From: an uncultured cyanobacterium
Lineage (GTDB): Bacteria > Cyanobacteriota > Cyanobacteriia > PCC-6307 > Cyanobiaceae
DNA: 53,187 nt
Assembly: GCA_903935205.1 (NCBI GenBank)
Contig: CAIZQU010000034.1
Location: 1 to 53,187, forward strand
Reading direction: 5' to 3'
This document shows, piece after piece, positions 30,801 to 42,800 of this stretch. A model generated the notes under the pieces. It was not told the origin of the DNA and ran no database searches. It saw nothing but the letters and a program-made list of their open reading frames with translations. The number at the start of each line of letters is the position of its first letter. Within the stretch, counting starts at the first letter, position 1. Position numbers and translations under genes: made by a program.

Positions 30801-33800
30801 CCGCCCACCACCTGAGGGCTGGAGGCGGAGGCCACCCCTTGGCTGAGCACCGTGATCTCGCGGAAGCCGGTGCCGGCCTCATCGAAGCGGGCCTCACCAT
30901 CGCCATCGAGATCCTCGGAACGGGTGGTGTTGAGGTAGAGGGCGCTGCCGGGGATGGAGGTGTTGATGCTCACCACCACCCGTCCGGTGGCGGCCTCATT
31001 GGTCGGTTCACCGGCATAGAAAAGCTGCTCCACCAGCTCCCAGCCGCCGGCATCCACCACATCGCCCACGGTGTTCAGCGGCTTGACCCGAGTGGGTTGG
31101 ATCCAGGTGGGCAACGCGGCGCCAGCGAAGCTGATGAAATCGAACAGCCCGGCCGGCTCCTGGTTGGGGCCGTTGCCTGCGGGACGGTTGGTGAGCGGCA
31201 GGGTGAGGCGGCCATCGCCGTCGCTGTCGACCCAGACCAGATCGTTGCGCCAGCCATAGGTGCCGGCCGCCACGGTGTAGCCCAGGGGGTCGTAGGGAGG
31301 CGTGGCGCCGAGCGGGTTTGGCGCCGGCACGGGCCAGGGGACCGAGAGGGTGACCGCCATCGGGATGTCGGCCGAGATCACCAGCTCGTTCTGATACGCG
31401 GGAAGCAGACCATTGGGGTCGCGGATCTGCAGCGCCGCCGCTCCATAGACCCCGTTGGAGCCCATCAGGCCGTCGTTGTCGAGATCGATGCCCCAGATCG
31501 GCAGGGCGCGGTCGATGCGCTCCTGGATCGTGCCGCCGGAGGTGATCAGCAGTTCGAGGCCGTCGTTGGGGTTGCCGTTGAGGTCGAACCACTGGCTGCT
31601 GCCGAAGCGGGTGCCGAGCAGGCCCAGACCGCGCCAGGTGTTCCAGCTGCCGCTGGCCACGCCGTCGCTGGCGATGGCGGTGATCTTGCGGATCTGGGCC
31701 TCGATCGCCGCCAGATCGGTGGCGCCGTTGGGATCGCGGGCCATGCCCTCGGGCACCGTGACCCGTTCGCTGGCGGAGAAGGCGGCCTTGCCGGGCTCGG
31801 CCACGAGCCGATCGGGTGGCACGTTCTGCTCATCGATGTTGTGGCGGCCGATCGCGTCTTCGCTCACATTCAGGAAGCGAGCCAGCACCTGATCGGTGTC
31901 GCGGTCGATCAGCGACATGACGCCCACGCTGCTGTTGAACAGCTGGTTGGGGGCGTAGATCTGGCTCAGGGCAATCCAGATCTCGTTGCTGTTGAGGGGA
32001 TTCTCGAGAATCGCTGCGTAGTCTTCGGCGTCGTCCGAGCTGAAGGCCGGGTTGTTGCGGAAGCTCCAGTCGAGTTCAGCCGCCACAGCCAGGCCGCTCC
32101 CTTCCGGGGCCGTGGCCGGCAAGCTGGCCTCAAACCGCGCCACGTAGTGCCGCAGCAGGTTGATCGCCTGGGCCGTGCCCAGATCGGTCACCAGCTGGTC
32201 GGTGAGATCGGCGATGCTCCAGCTGCGCCACTGCAGATCGATCGAGCCGAAGCTGAGGCCGGCGGTGAGATACACCACATCGGTCTCGATCGGGTTGATG
32301 TCGAGGTCGTAGCGGATCTCGCTGCCGCCCCCCACCAGCTCCACCTGGCTGACGCCGAGATCGAGGGTGTAGAGCTCGCCAGTGATTGCGGTGTTGCTGG
32401 CGCTGGGGGCGCTGCTGACGCCGTTCCAGTCGTTCAGGCGACGGCTGGTGCCGTCGTGGGAGCCGGCGTAGAAATTCCAGACCAGATCGGTGCCGGCGCC
32501 GGGGGCCAGCTCCACCACCACGCCATCGGTGCTGCGGCGGTTGAGCACGAAGCCACGGGTTCCAGAGGCGCTGAGCTGGATGCCAGCGGCATCGGTGAGA
32601 TTGCCGCCGGGAGAGTTGTTGAGGCCATCGATCAACGCAGCCGCGGTTCCTTCGTTGACGCCATCGCCGTCAAGGTCGCCCAGGGGCTGGGTTTTCCAGG
32701 TCTCGAGCGACGCGAGCAGATCCGCTTCACTCACCGGCCGCAACCTGTGACCCACCACGATGTCGCTGTCGATGCCGCCCACCAGCCGGTCGAAGCCGAG
32801 GGAGCGCACATTGGTGGGGGTGTTGTTGAGCGTGAGCAGGAACTCCAGCGCCGGGGGGCTGCCAGTCCCTGAGCCGAACAGCCGGAAGCCGTCGGCCGCG
32901 TCGACGCCCCGCTCAGCGCGCTCCAACCCCTCCCCGGCGAACAGCACATCGGCGCCCAGGGCCCCGAACAGGGTGTCGTTGCCGATGCCGCCCGCCAGCA
33001 GATCGAGGCCGGCGTAGTTCTGGCCGGGCCGGGCCCGGCTGATCAGGATCGGGTCGTCGGAGTCGTCGCCGACGAGTTTGTCGTTGCCGCGTCCGCCGGA
33101 GAGCAGGTCGTTGCCGATGCCGCCCCGCGCCTCGTCGTTGCCATCGCCGCCGTACAGCGCGTCATCCCCATCGGCGAACTGCTCGATCAGGTTGAGCGTG
33201 GCTTGGTAGCCGTAGAGCACATCGTTGCCGCTGCCGCCTAGCACCAGGTCGGCGCCGGTGCCGCCTTCGGCCAGGTCGGGGCCGCTGCCGCCGAACAGCC
33301 AGTCGTCGCCGGCCTTGCCCTGCAGCCGGTCCTCATTCACCGGACTGACCAGGGCAGGGTTGCCAGCCGGATCGGCATCGAGCCGCAGCAGCAACTGCCA
33401 CTGCTGGGCGCTGAGCTCGCTCCAGTGATCCACGTCGAGCTTCGCCTGCAGCCACCGCAGGATGGCTGGCTGCCCTGGCTGGGGTGTGCCGGCCAAGGAC
33501 CCGCCAATGCTGCTGGCTTCTGTTCCCAACACCTCCAGCAGGGAGAACGGCTCGGCCTTCTGGAAGGCAGGCGTGGCGCTGGGATCCGGGCGGTGCTGGA
33601 ACAGGGTCGCAAAGCCGGCAAGGGCCTCGTCGGAGTCGTAGAGATCGCCGAACAGCCAGTCGTCGCCGTCGTCGCCCACCAGCTGGTCCTTGCCGGAGCC
33701 GCCGATGCCGAGGTCGTCGCCGCTGCCGCCGAAGATCTCGTCGGGGCCCTGGGAGCCGGAGAGCAGGTCGTCGCCGGCGTCGCCATGGAGCTCATCGCTG

Positions 33801-36800
33801 GCGGCGCCCCCTTCGAACTGGTCGTTGCCGGCGCCGCCGTGCATCAGGTCGGAGCCAGCGCCGCCGATGGCCCGGTCGTGGCCGCCATCGCCCTCCACCA
33901 GATCATCGCCCTCATCAGCGAACAGCCAGTCGTCTCCCTCGTTGCCGCGCAGCTGGTCGTTGTCGACACCGCCCATCAGCAGGTCGGAGCCGTCGCCGCC
34001 CTCCAGGCGGTCCTCGCCGGCGCCACCCTCCAGGGTGTCGATTCCGGCGCCGCCGCGGATCAGGTCGTCGCCGGTCTCGCCGCGGGCCAGGTCGGCGCCG
34101 TCTTCGCCCTCGATCGTGTCGGCGCCGCTGCCGCCCAGCAGCGAGTCGGCCTCGGTGCCGCCGCGCAGCAGGTCGTTGCCGAGGCCGCCCTCCAGGGTGT
34201 CGAGACCGCTGCCACCCTCAAGCCGATCGTCACCCTCCTCGCCCTGGAGCCGGTCGTTGCCTGCATCGCCGCGCAGCTGATCGCCGCCGCTGCCACCCTG
34301 GAGCAGATCGTTGCCGAGGTCGCCGATCAGGGTGTCCTCGCCGCTGCCCGCCTCGATCGTGTCGTTGGCCTCGTCGCCATCGAGCTGGTCGTTGCCCGCG
34401 GCGCCGCGCAGCAGGTCGGCGTCGGCGCCACCCTGCACCTGGTCGTCGCCATCGCCCGCCTCGATCGTGTCGCTGCCGCTATCGCCGTAGAGGCGGTCGT
34501 TGCCGGCATCGCCAAAGATCCGGTCGCCATCGGCCCCGCCGTGGATCTGGTCGTCGCCCTCCTGGCCCCGGAGCGAGTCGGCCCCCGCCTCGCCGAAGAT
34601 CAGATCGGTGCCCGTACCGCCCTCGGCCGTGTCGACGCCAGCGCCGGCGGCGATCGTGTCGTTGCCGGCGCCGCCCTCCAACCGGTTGGCGCCGGCATTG
34701 CCGACGAGCAGGTCATGGCCGTCGCCGCCGCGCACCGTGTCGGCCTCGAAGCCGAGCACGGCTGAGGCGTTGCCAGCCCGGAAGTCGTCGAGCGGCAGGC
34801 TGGCCCCGGGCGCCAGGGAGCCGGCCAGCACCACATCGTCGCCCCCGTCGCCATCGAGCAGATCGCTGCCCGCGTCGCCCAAGAGCGTGTCATTGCCGGC
34901 ATTACCACGCAGGCTGTCATCGCCGGCGCCCCCTTCGAGGCGGTCGTTGCCGTCATCGCCCTGGAGCTGATCGGCCCCCTGGTCGCCCAGCAGTGTGTCG
35001 TTGCCGGCGCCGCCTTGAATCGTGTCGTCACCCAGGCCGCCGTCGGCTTTGTCGTCCCCGTCGCCCGCTTCGAGACGGTCGCGGCCAGCGGCGCCCAACA
35101 GGGAGTCATTGCCGGCGTCACCGCGCAGCAGATCGTCGCCTTCCTGGCCCTCCAGGCGGTCGTCACCCTCGCCGCCTTCGAGGCTGTCGTTGCCCTGGCC
35201 GCCCTGGAGTGAATCGGCTCCACTGTTGCCGCGCAGCAGGTCGTTGCCCTCATCGCCCTTGATCAGGTCGTTGGCGCTGCCGCCGGCAAGGGTGTCGTTG
35301 CCGACATTGCCGCGCAGGTCCAGGGCCCGGCTCACCTGGGCACCTTGGATCACGTCGTTGGCCTCGCCGGCGTCGCCCTTGATGGTCTGGATGCCGGAGA
35401 AGCTCTCGCTGCGGCCGCCCGGGCCATCGATCACCACCTTCTGGCCATCCATGCGCAGCGTGAAGGTCTCAGCGCCGTCGCTGGGTTCCACGTTGCGCTC
35501 TTCGGCCCGCGGGCCGATGTTCAGCAGCAGTTCGGTAGCGCCATCGGGGGCGGAGGCGTAGTAGGGCTTGGGTGGGGCACCGCCAGGAATTTCAATGCTG
35601 AACAGCTCAAATTCCGGCGTTTCATAGATGGTGAACGACACCTTGAACGGGGAAATACCCACCTCAACCCCGATCGAAGCCGAGAGGGCCACGCGGATGG
35701 CGGCATCGAAGATGGCGAGGGGGTTGTAGCTGAAGTTGTCGAACAGCTCCTGGAAACGCACGCGGCCATCGCCGTTCGGGTCGTTGAGCTCGATTTCCAC
35801 GGTGCCGCGGATGTGGGCGTCACCCCGCACCTTCAGGAAGGGCAGCCCCACGCTCACGCCACCGCTCACCTCGATGCGGAGTTCGGCGCCGGCACCGGGA
35901 TACTGGCTGCCATTGATCAGGTTGTCGGGCTCATCATCGAGCACATAAAACCCATCGGCGAGCGCCATCAATTCGCCGGTTTCGATCAGGCCCGCCAGGC
36001 CGGTGAGGTCGTAGCCGAGCACCGTGGGCCGGATGTAGGGGGTGATGCTGGCGCCCACCTCCAGATTCACCGGCGGCGGCGCGAAGATGGGGCCGATCGT
36101 CTGCTGGAAGCCCCAGCTGGTGGAGAAGCCCTGGATCTGCAGGCGGATCAGATCCAGCTCATAGCGGCTGGCGGGCTCGGTGCCCATCAACAGATTGATC
36201 AGCCGCGAAGAGGTGTAAGCAAAATCAAGGAAGGGGAAGGTGACTTCCGTGCGGCCGATATCGGGGGAGCTGAAGTTGTTGGTGTTGGCGCCAACGCGGC
36301 CATTGCCGAGGGCGCCGGTGAGGGTGTTCACCGCATCCTGGAGGACCCCCTGCGGCGAATTGGCATTGGGGATGGCGTTGCGGTTCTCGCCATCGATGCT
36401 GTTGGTGCGGAAGGGGTTGGTAGCGGCATCCGGACCGCTGTAAGCGGGTCCGGCCACGATCGTGTGCAGATCCGCGGGCAGGAACAGCCAGGAGGGGATG
36501 ACGAGTTGGTCGGAATCCTGCAGACGGGAAACGGCATCGACCACCTGGTTGATGTCGTTGTAGAGATTCACCCAGCTGGTGACGGCGCCATTGGGATTGC
36601 CATCAATGCCGATATCGATCAGATTGTGCAGGCGGCCATCGCCAAGCAGATTGAGGCCGGCGATCGAGAACTCCGTCTCGAGAATGCCCACCAGTGGCTC
36701 GAGTGGTTCGAGGAAATAATTGTTCAGGAACTGGGCGATCTTGACGAAGGGGCCGCTGGCCGCCACCAGATCCTCGCCGAGGTTGAGTCTGATATCACCC

Positions 36801-39800
36801 GGTCGGAACACGAAGGGGGTGAGGGAGAAGTCGAAGCCCGAATCGCCGAGTTCGCCATAGCCGCCGAACAGCATCTCGCCGTCGATGCTGAGGGCGCTGC
36901 CCAGGGAGGCGGTGATCCTGGGATCGATCTCGAAGCCCACTTTGGCCAGCGGGTCGAGCTCCAGCTGGCCGATGTCGGCCAGGGGCACCAGGCCCGTTCC
37001 AGGACCCTGGAGGTCGATGCCGAGCAGCAGGGCGCCGCTGAGGAAGGGATCCTGGTTGGCCGGCAGCGTGGGGGTGCCGCCCTGGGCCGCCGAACCGATG
37101 CCGAGGATGTTGGCGCTGGCGCTGGCCGCCTCCAGCTCCAGGAAGCCGAGGCGACCCCGCAGGGGCTCGGTGCTCTGCAGCGTGGCCCCCACCACCAGCT
37201 CGGGGCTGCCGCCGCTGCTGCTGCCGAACAGCTGCGCCATATCGGCGGGCATGCGGCTGCTGAGGTTCTGATCCACCCCGGCGGCGCTATCGAGCAGGAA
37301 GCTGGAGCCGAGATCGGGGGCGTTGGCATCAAAGGCGAAGCCGATCGAGCCCTCGGCGAAGAGGTTGAGATCGAAGCCGCCGCTGAGTTCGAGGATATCG
37401 CCAAGGCTGGTGTTGAAGTCGAGGTCGAGCGTTGTCGACAGACCTTGCAGACTGAGATCAAAGCGGTAGTAGTCTGGTGCGAATTCGCCACGGCGATTGA
37501 GATCGGCGCGCACATCGGTGAGATAAGCCTGCAGCGCCAGCCGCCTGGCTTCGGCGGTGGTGCCAAGCCGCTCGAAGTTGCCGAGCTGGGTCATCACATC
37601 GGCGCCGCTGTAGGTGCGGGCGGCAGTGCCATCGCTGTTGCGTACCTTGCTGCTGGCGAGGGGGTTGCTGCCGTTGAGCCCTTCCAGAATCAGCAGATGC
37701 TCATGACCGCTCGCGGCGGTGCGCTGCAGGATCGTGAAGGGTGCTGCGAAATCGATGGCGGCATTGCTGTCGATAGCGCCGGAGGGGTCCACCAGGCGAT
37801 AGCCGTCAGGAAGGCGGATGGTGTCTAAGTTGCCGAGGAAAATGTGTGTGGTTCGATCCTGGCCTTCGAGATCAAATTCACTCGGTAGGACGTAGTCGAT
37901 GGGGCCCGCAGTGGCATTGCTGTAGCGTGCGCTGGTATCGAGGCGAACTTGCTTGGTATTGTTGGTGTCGAGATTGGTGACACAGAAATAGGAGTCAAAG
38001 ATCGGCCGCGACCGCAGCTCAAGGCTGAGGAATTCCGGCAGGATTTCGTCGATGCGTGGAATCAGATTCCAGGGGAGGATCTGTTCGCCCAGCCCACGCA
38101 GATCGGCCAAGGCCTGCTCGGCAGTATCGAAATGGCCGCTGAACTGCTTGATATCAGAACCAATCCCCGGTGCAAAGGTGGCGATCAATGGGTTATCGGC
38201 TACACCCGCCTCGATGGCGTGCTGCACGTTGTCGATCGTCTGCTCCAGCTGGGCCAGGATGAACAGCACCTGCTGCAAGCCAAAGCTGCCGCAATTCAAG
38301 GCATCGCCCACGTCTTCCAGTGACTGGGCGCCCTCCTCAAAGGCCTCTTCAAAGGGTTCGAGTAGCTCAAGGGCCTCCTCGCCGAGTTGTTCGGCCAGAT
38401 CCAGCAACAGTTCAGGTTTGAACTCCACCGCCACATCGAAGCCGCTGGCGACAACCAGTGCTTGGCCATTGATGGCATGGCCGATATCCACCAGCTCCGG
38501 CGGTAGATAGCTGGTGCCATTGCTGCCCTGAAGCTGAAGATCAAGTCCCGCAGCGATGCCCGCCTGGAGCAGCGATTCACCTGGAGCGCTGCGGGCTGTC
38601 AGTCCCAGCAGTGAAATCTGCAGATCGGAGATGTCGAGCCAGGCGCTGGCGAAGAGCTCTGTGCCGTTGGCGTTGAGTGTCGCAAAGGCGCCTGAGTCCA
38701 ACCCCTCCGGCAGATGGAAAGGTGCGCCGCCGGGGGTGGTGTCGAGTACGAAGAATTCACCCAGCGAGCGGGCATCGAGATCGAAGCCGAAGCCAAGGCG
38801 TGCCTCGACATCGATGCCGAGGTTCCAGTCGGCCGTGAAATCAAAGTTTCCCGTTGGGATGTTGATATCGGCTAGCTCGTTGATTAACGCTACAATGCTG
38901 TAATCCTGCTCGCCAATGCTCCAATCAAGGCCGTCGCCGAAGTTGAGCTCAAAAAGATAGAGAAGTGGTGTGCGCACCGCCGGATCATGCTCTGGGCATT
39001 CGCCGGCAAAGGCATCGGGTGTGGCCCGTTCAACAAGGCTGAGCGTGATCTCCCCGAGGCCGGCATCATCCATCGCCTGGTTGAAGCGGTTGGCCCATTC
39101 ATCGGGGGGCAGGATGTTATCCGTAAAGTGGCGTACTGTGTCCGCCACGGTGGTAAAGCCAGCGCCGAGATCTTCGAAGCTGAAGCCGAGCGATCTGGCC
39201 AGACCATTGATCACTGGATCGCCGCCGAGATTGCCCACCAGGGCATCGCGGAGCTCTTCGATGCGATCGGCGAGGCCGGTGAGCATCGCCAGCCAGTTGG
39301 CGGGACTGAGGGCCCCTTCATCCAGGCCGCAGAGCGCCTCGTCCAGGGCATCGCTGACGGCGTCGATGGCATCGTCGATCGCATCCGCGGTGGAGCCGAT
39401 CGGATTGCCGGCGAGCAGGAAATCGAGCAGCTGCTCGCCCTGCAGCTGCAGGCTGCCGGCGGCATTGGCAGTGATCTCCACTGTGCGCAGGGGCACCAAC
39501 CCCTGATCGCCCGCGCTGCTGAGGTTGCCGTGGTAGAGCTCCAGCGCCGCGGCGGCCTCCAGGCCGAGCAGGGAGCGGGCGTTGGCTAGCTCGATCAGCG
39601 CCGTGGCGCGCAGATCGGCGGAATTCAGGCCGGTGGTGCGCAGGCGCAGGCCGCTGGGCAGGCTGGCGCGGTACTCCTCAACACCGCCCACCTGGGCGAG
39701 CTGCAGCTCCAAAGTCACCGCATCGGTGACCTCTTCCCAGTTGATGCCAACACTGCGCTCCAACAGATAGCTGCTGGCGGACACGGGTTCGAGCCGCAGG

Positions 39801-42800
39801 GTGAAGGAGCGGGGCCGTTGGCCGCCATCCTTGAAGACCTCCAGCTCGCCGAGGGGGTTGGCTTCGGCTCCGGGGCCCGGCAGGGCGGCCAGCGAGAAGC
39901 TGAGCAGATTGCCGTTCTGAACCACCCAGCTAGCCGGTAGGTCGCTGCTGGTGAGCTTGAAGCGGTCCGGTCGCTGCAGACGGTCGAGGCCGGCATCGAG
40001 ACGCAGCAGGGCCTCGGCAAATACGGGGTCGTAGCCGGCGGGGGCAGTATTGAATCCCCAGAGATCAGCGGGGTTGCGCTCCACCCAGGAGGCATAGGGC
40101 AGCACACCGCGGGTGTCGATGTAGAAGAGATCGGAGAGCTCGCTGGTGCGGCTGTCGTAGCCAGCTACCAGGCCACCATTGAGGCCAAAGTAGTAGCTGA
40201 ATTCCGCTTCATAGCCCTCGGCCACCGAGCTGAGCACATCCAGCAGTGGGCTGTCGCCCAGGCCATCGCCGAGCATGCTCACCAGATCTGTGAGCCGCAG
40301 GGTGGTGGTATCACTGATATTCAGGCCCTCGCCGAAATCGAGGCGGTAAACATAAAGATCTGGTGGGCATTCGATGCTGGGCGGTGTGACGATTAGGCCG
40401 CCCTGCACAGGCTGTTCGCCCACAAAGGACACCGCCACAAAGCGGTTGGTCTGAACATTTAAACTGGGGTCTCCGGGGGGAGCGGAGGCAACATCTGGCC
40501 GATAGAGGTTGCGCGGGTCGTTTTCCGGGAGAATGCGGATGCGCAGGTCAAAGTCCAGGCTTCCGATATGGTCATTGCTGAATTGATCGCCAAGATCAGC
40601 GGAGATGAGATCAAAGTCGCTGCCAGGATTGTTGTACTGCAGGCGGTTGCCACCCGATGGCGCGTCGAAGACGGCAAAGCCATTGCGTGAAGCATCCCAT
40701 TCCAGCCAGAAGGTATCGGGCCTATTGTGCAGTCGCTGGAGGGCGGTGATGTCATTGATCGTGAGGTTGGCGATGCCATCAGGATCGTTGACATCGTTAT
40801 AGCTCATCAGCGTGATCGATGTGTTCGTTGATGTGGACGCAGCTGGATCGACGTCCCCATCCATGAACAGGGTGGATGGATCAGAATCTGTATCATGGGG
40901 ATGCTCTAGGGCCAGTGAATGGGCCAGCTCGTGGATGGCGACGCTCTTCCAGCCCTGTTCGTCAGAGCCAGCATAATAATCGCGATATTCCTTGGCCTCT
41001 GGATCATCAATCTTGATCCAGCCTGCATTGGTACTAGCATGAACAGTGCCAGGCAGGTATTCACCACTTCCAGAGATGCTGGCATCGCTATATAGTCTTA
41101 GATAGCCGCTGGGGTAGAGGGTCCGATTGCCTTTAATCAGCAGAGCCTCAGGGCTCTTGAAATCACCAATATTCGCAAACTTTGCCGGAATAAACTGCTC
41201 CATATAGCTGAATACATCGCCCCACCAGCCACGCTGTGCTGCATCGACGCTGCTGTCGAATACGTAAGGGATCTCGCCATCCTGTACCGTGGTGGGTGAA
41301 TACCATGCGTAGCGGGTATTTGGATGTGCTGGATCCGTGAATCCTGCTTCGGTGATGTAGTCAAGATTATAGGTAATCGAAGCAGGGTCAATGCCGGTAC
41401 TAAAGACACTGGTATTCGAGAACGTCACCGCGACACGACGGCGGCTGAGCCCTGGGCCGCTGCCCAGGCTGTCGCCGAAGCTGTTTGCCGGGAGGTTGAT
41501 CACCCAGGCGCCCGTCAGCTGTTGAACGTCGCTGTTGCTGAGAGTGTGCCGGGGCGAATCCTGATAATGGTTGGCAAAGGCCACCAGATCGCTATCGCTC
41601 AGCACCCCTTCATCCACCAGTTCCAATACCGCGCCGCCGAGGCGCAGCTTGGCCAGGGTGATGTTGGCCGCATCGTGCAGCTGGGCGGAGCTGAGCAGGC
41701 CGGCGCGCTGATAGCGCTCTTCCGGTAGGTTGTAGCTGTTCACCCCTCCGGCATTGAACTGCTCCATCCGATTGGTGGACAGCAGCCATTCCTGCTCGGC
41801 GCGATCCAGCAGGCTGCCGAGTGCCAACCGCCCTGGCGTGCCGCTGGTCATGGCGGCCAGATCGGCCAGCATGCGGCTCTCCAGGGCTGGGCTGATCGAC
41901 TGGTCGTCGGTGGAGGCGATCAGTTCAATTGCCCGCAGTTCCGGCAGGGCACTACTGCCACCACCGCCACCGCCGCTGGCGGAGAACTTCATCCAGGCTT
42001 CACGGATCTGTTGGCGCCGATAGGGATCCAGCTCATAGCGGCCGCTGGCGAAGTCGACCTTCGAGCCCACCTCGTCCTGCTCGATCGTGATCTGCCCGGC
42101 CGTCCCCCGGAACAGTTGCACCTGCTGCGTGCGGGCAGCGTCCTGGAACAGCCGTAGCTTGCCCGGCCCTGAGGTGGCTCCTGGAGTGTCGGCGGTGACA
42201 CTGTAGAAATAGTTCCCACGGATCTCTCTGCCGTCGCTGGCTTGGAGCGGCTTGCTGGGATCCAGCTGCGCCACCTGCACCCGCAGTGAATTGAGGATGT
42301 CGCTGCCCGCCACCGCCAGGTCGATGCTGCCAGCCGCCGCGGTCAGGGTTGCCGAAAGACGCGAGCCGCCGCTGGCGGCGTCGTAGAGGGCAAAGCCGGT
42401 ACGGGAGTCATCCCAGGACAGCCAGATGCTGGTCTCCGCTACAGCGGCGCCGGCACTGTTGTTGAGAATCAGGGAATCGGCGCTATCGCTGATCGAGGCG
42501 CGGAAGCGACCGCCGGCATAGCCGAAGCTGCCATCGGTGAGCTTGATCACCCATTGCTGCGTACCGCCGGCATCGACAAGGCTGAACCGCTCAAGGGCCA
42601 CCCTGATTGTGATGTTTTCCGGGGCGGGCTGATAATCACTGATGCGTTCAACCTTGATCCAAGAATCAGTGGTTGAAGCATGGAAGTCGTTGTCGCGTGT
42701 CAGGAACACCTGCGGCTTGATCTGCAGGTCTTCCTCATCGCAGCAGCTGGTCGATGGATTGCTGGGTTGGGCGAGCAGGCTGAGGTGGATATCGAGATCG

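Noticed and set aside
33640..35330. Regular 27-bp DNA periodicity that might suggest a CRISPR or minisatellite array
   Set aside because: The period is nine codons, the units are degenerate and in frame, and they translate to RTX nonapeptides. There is no conserved repeat with unique spacers.
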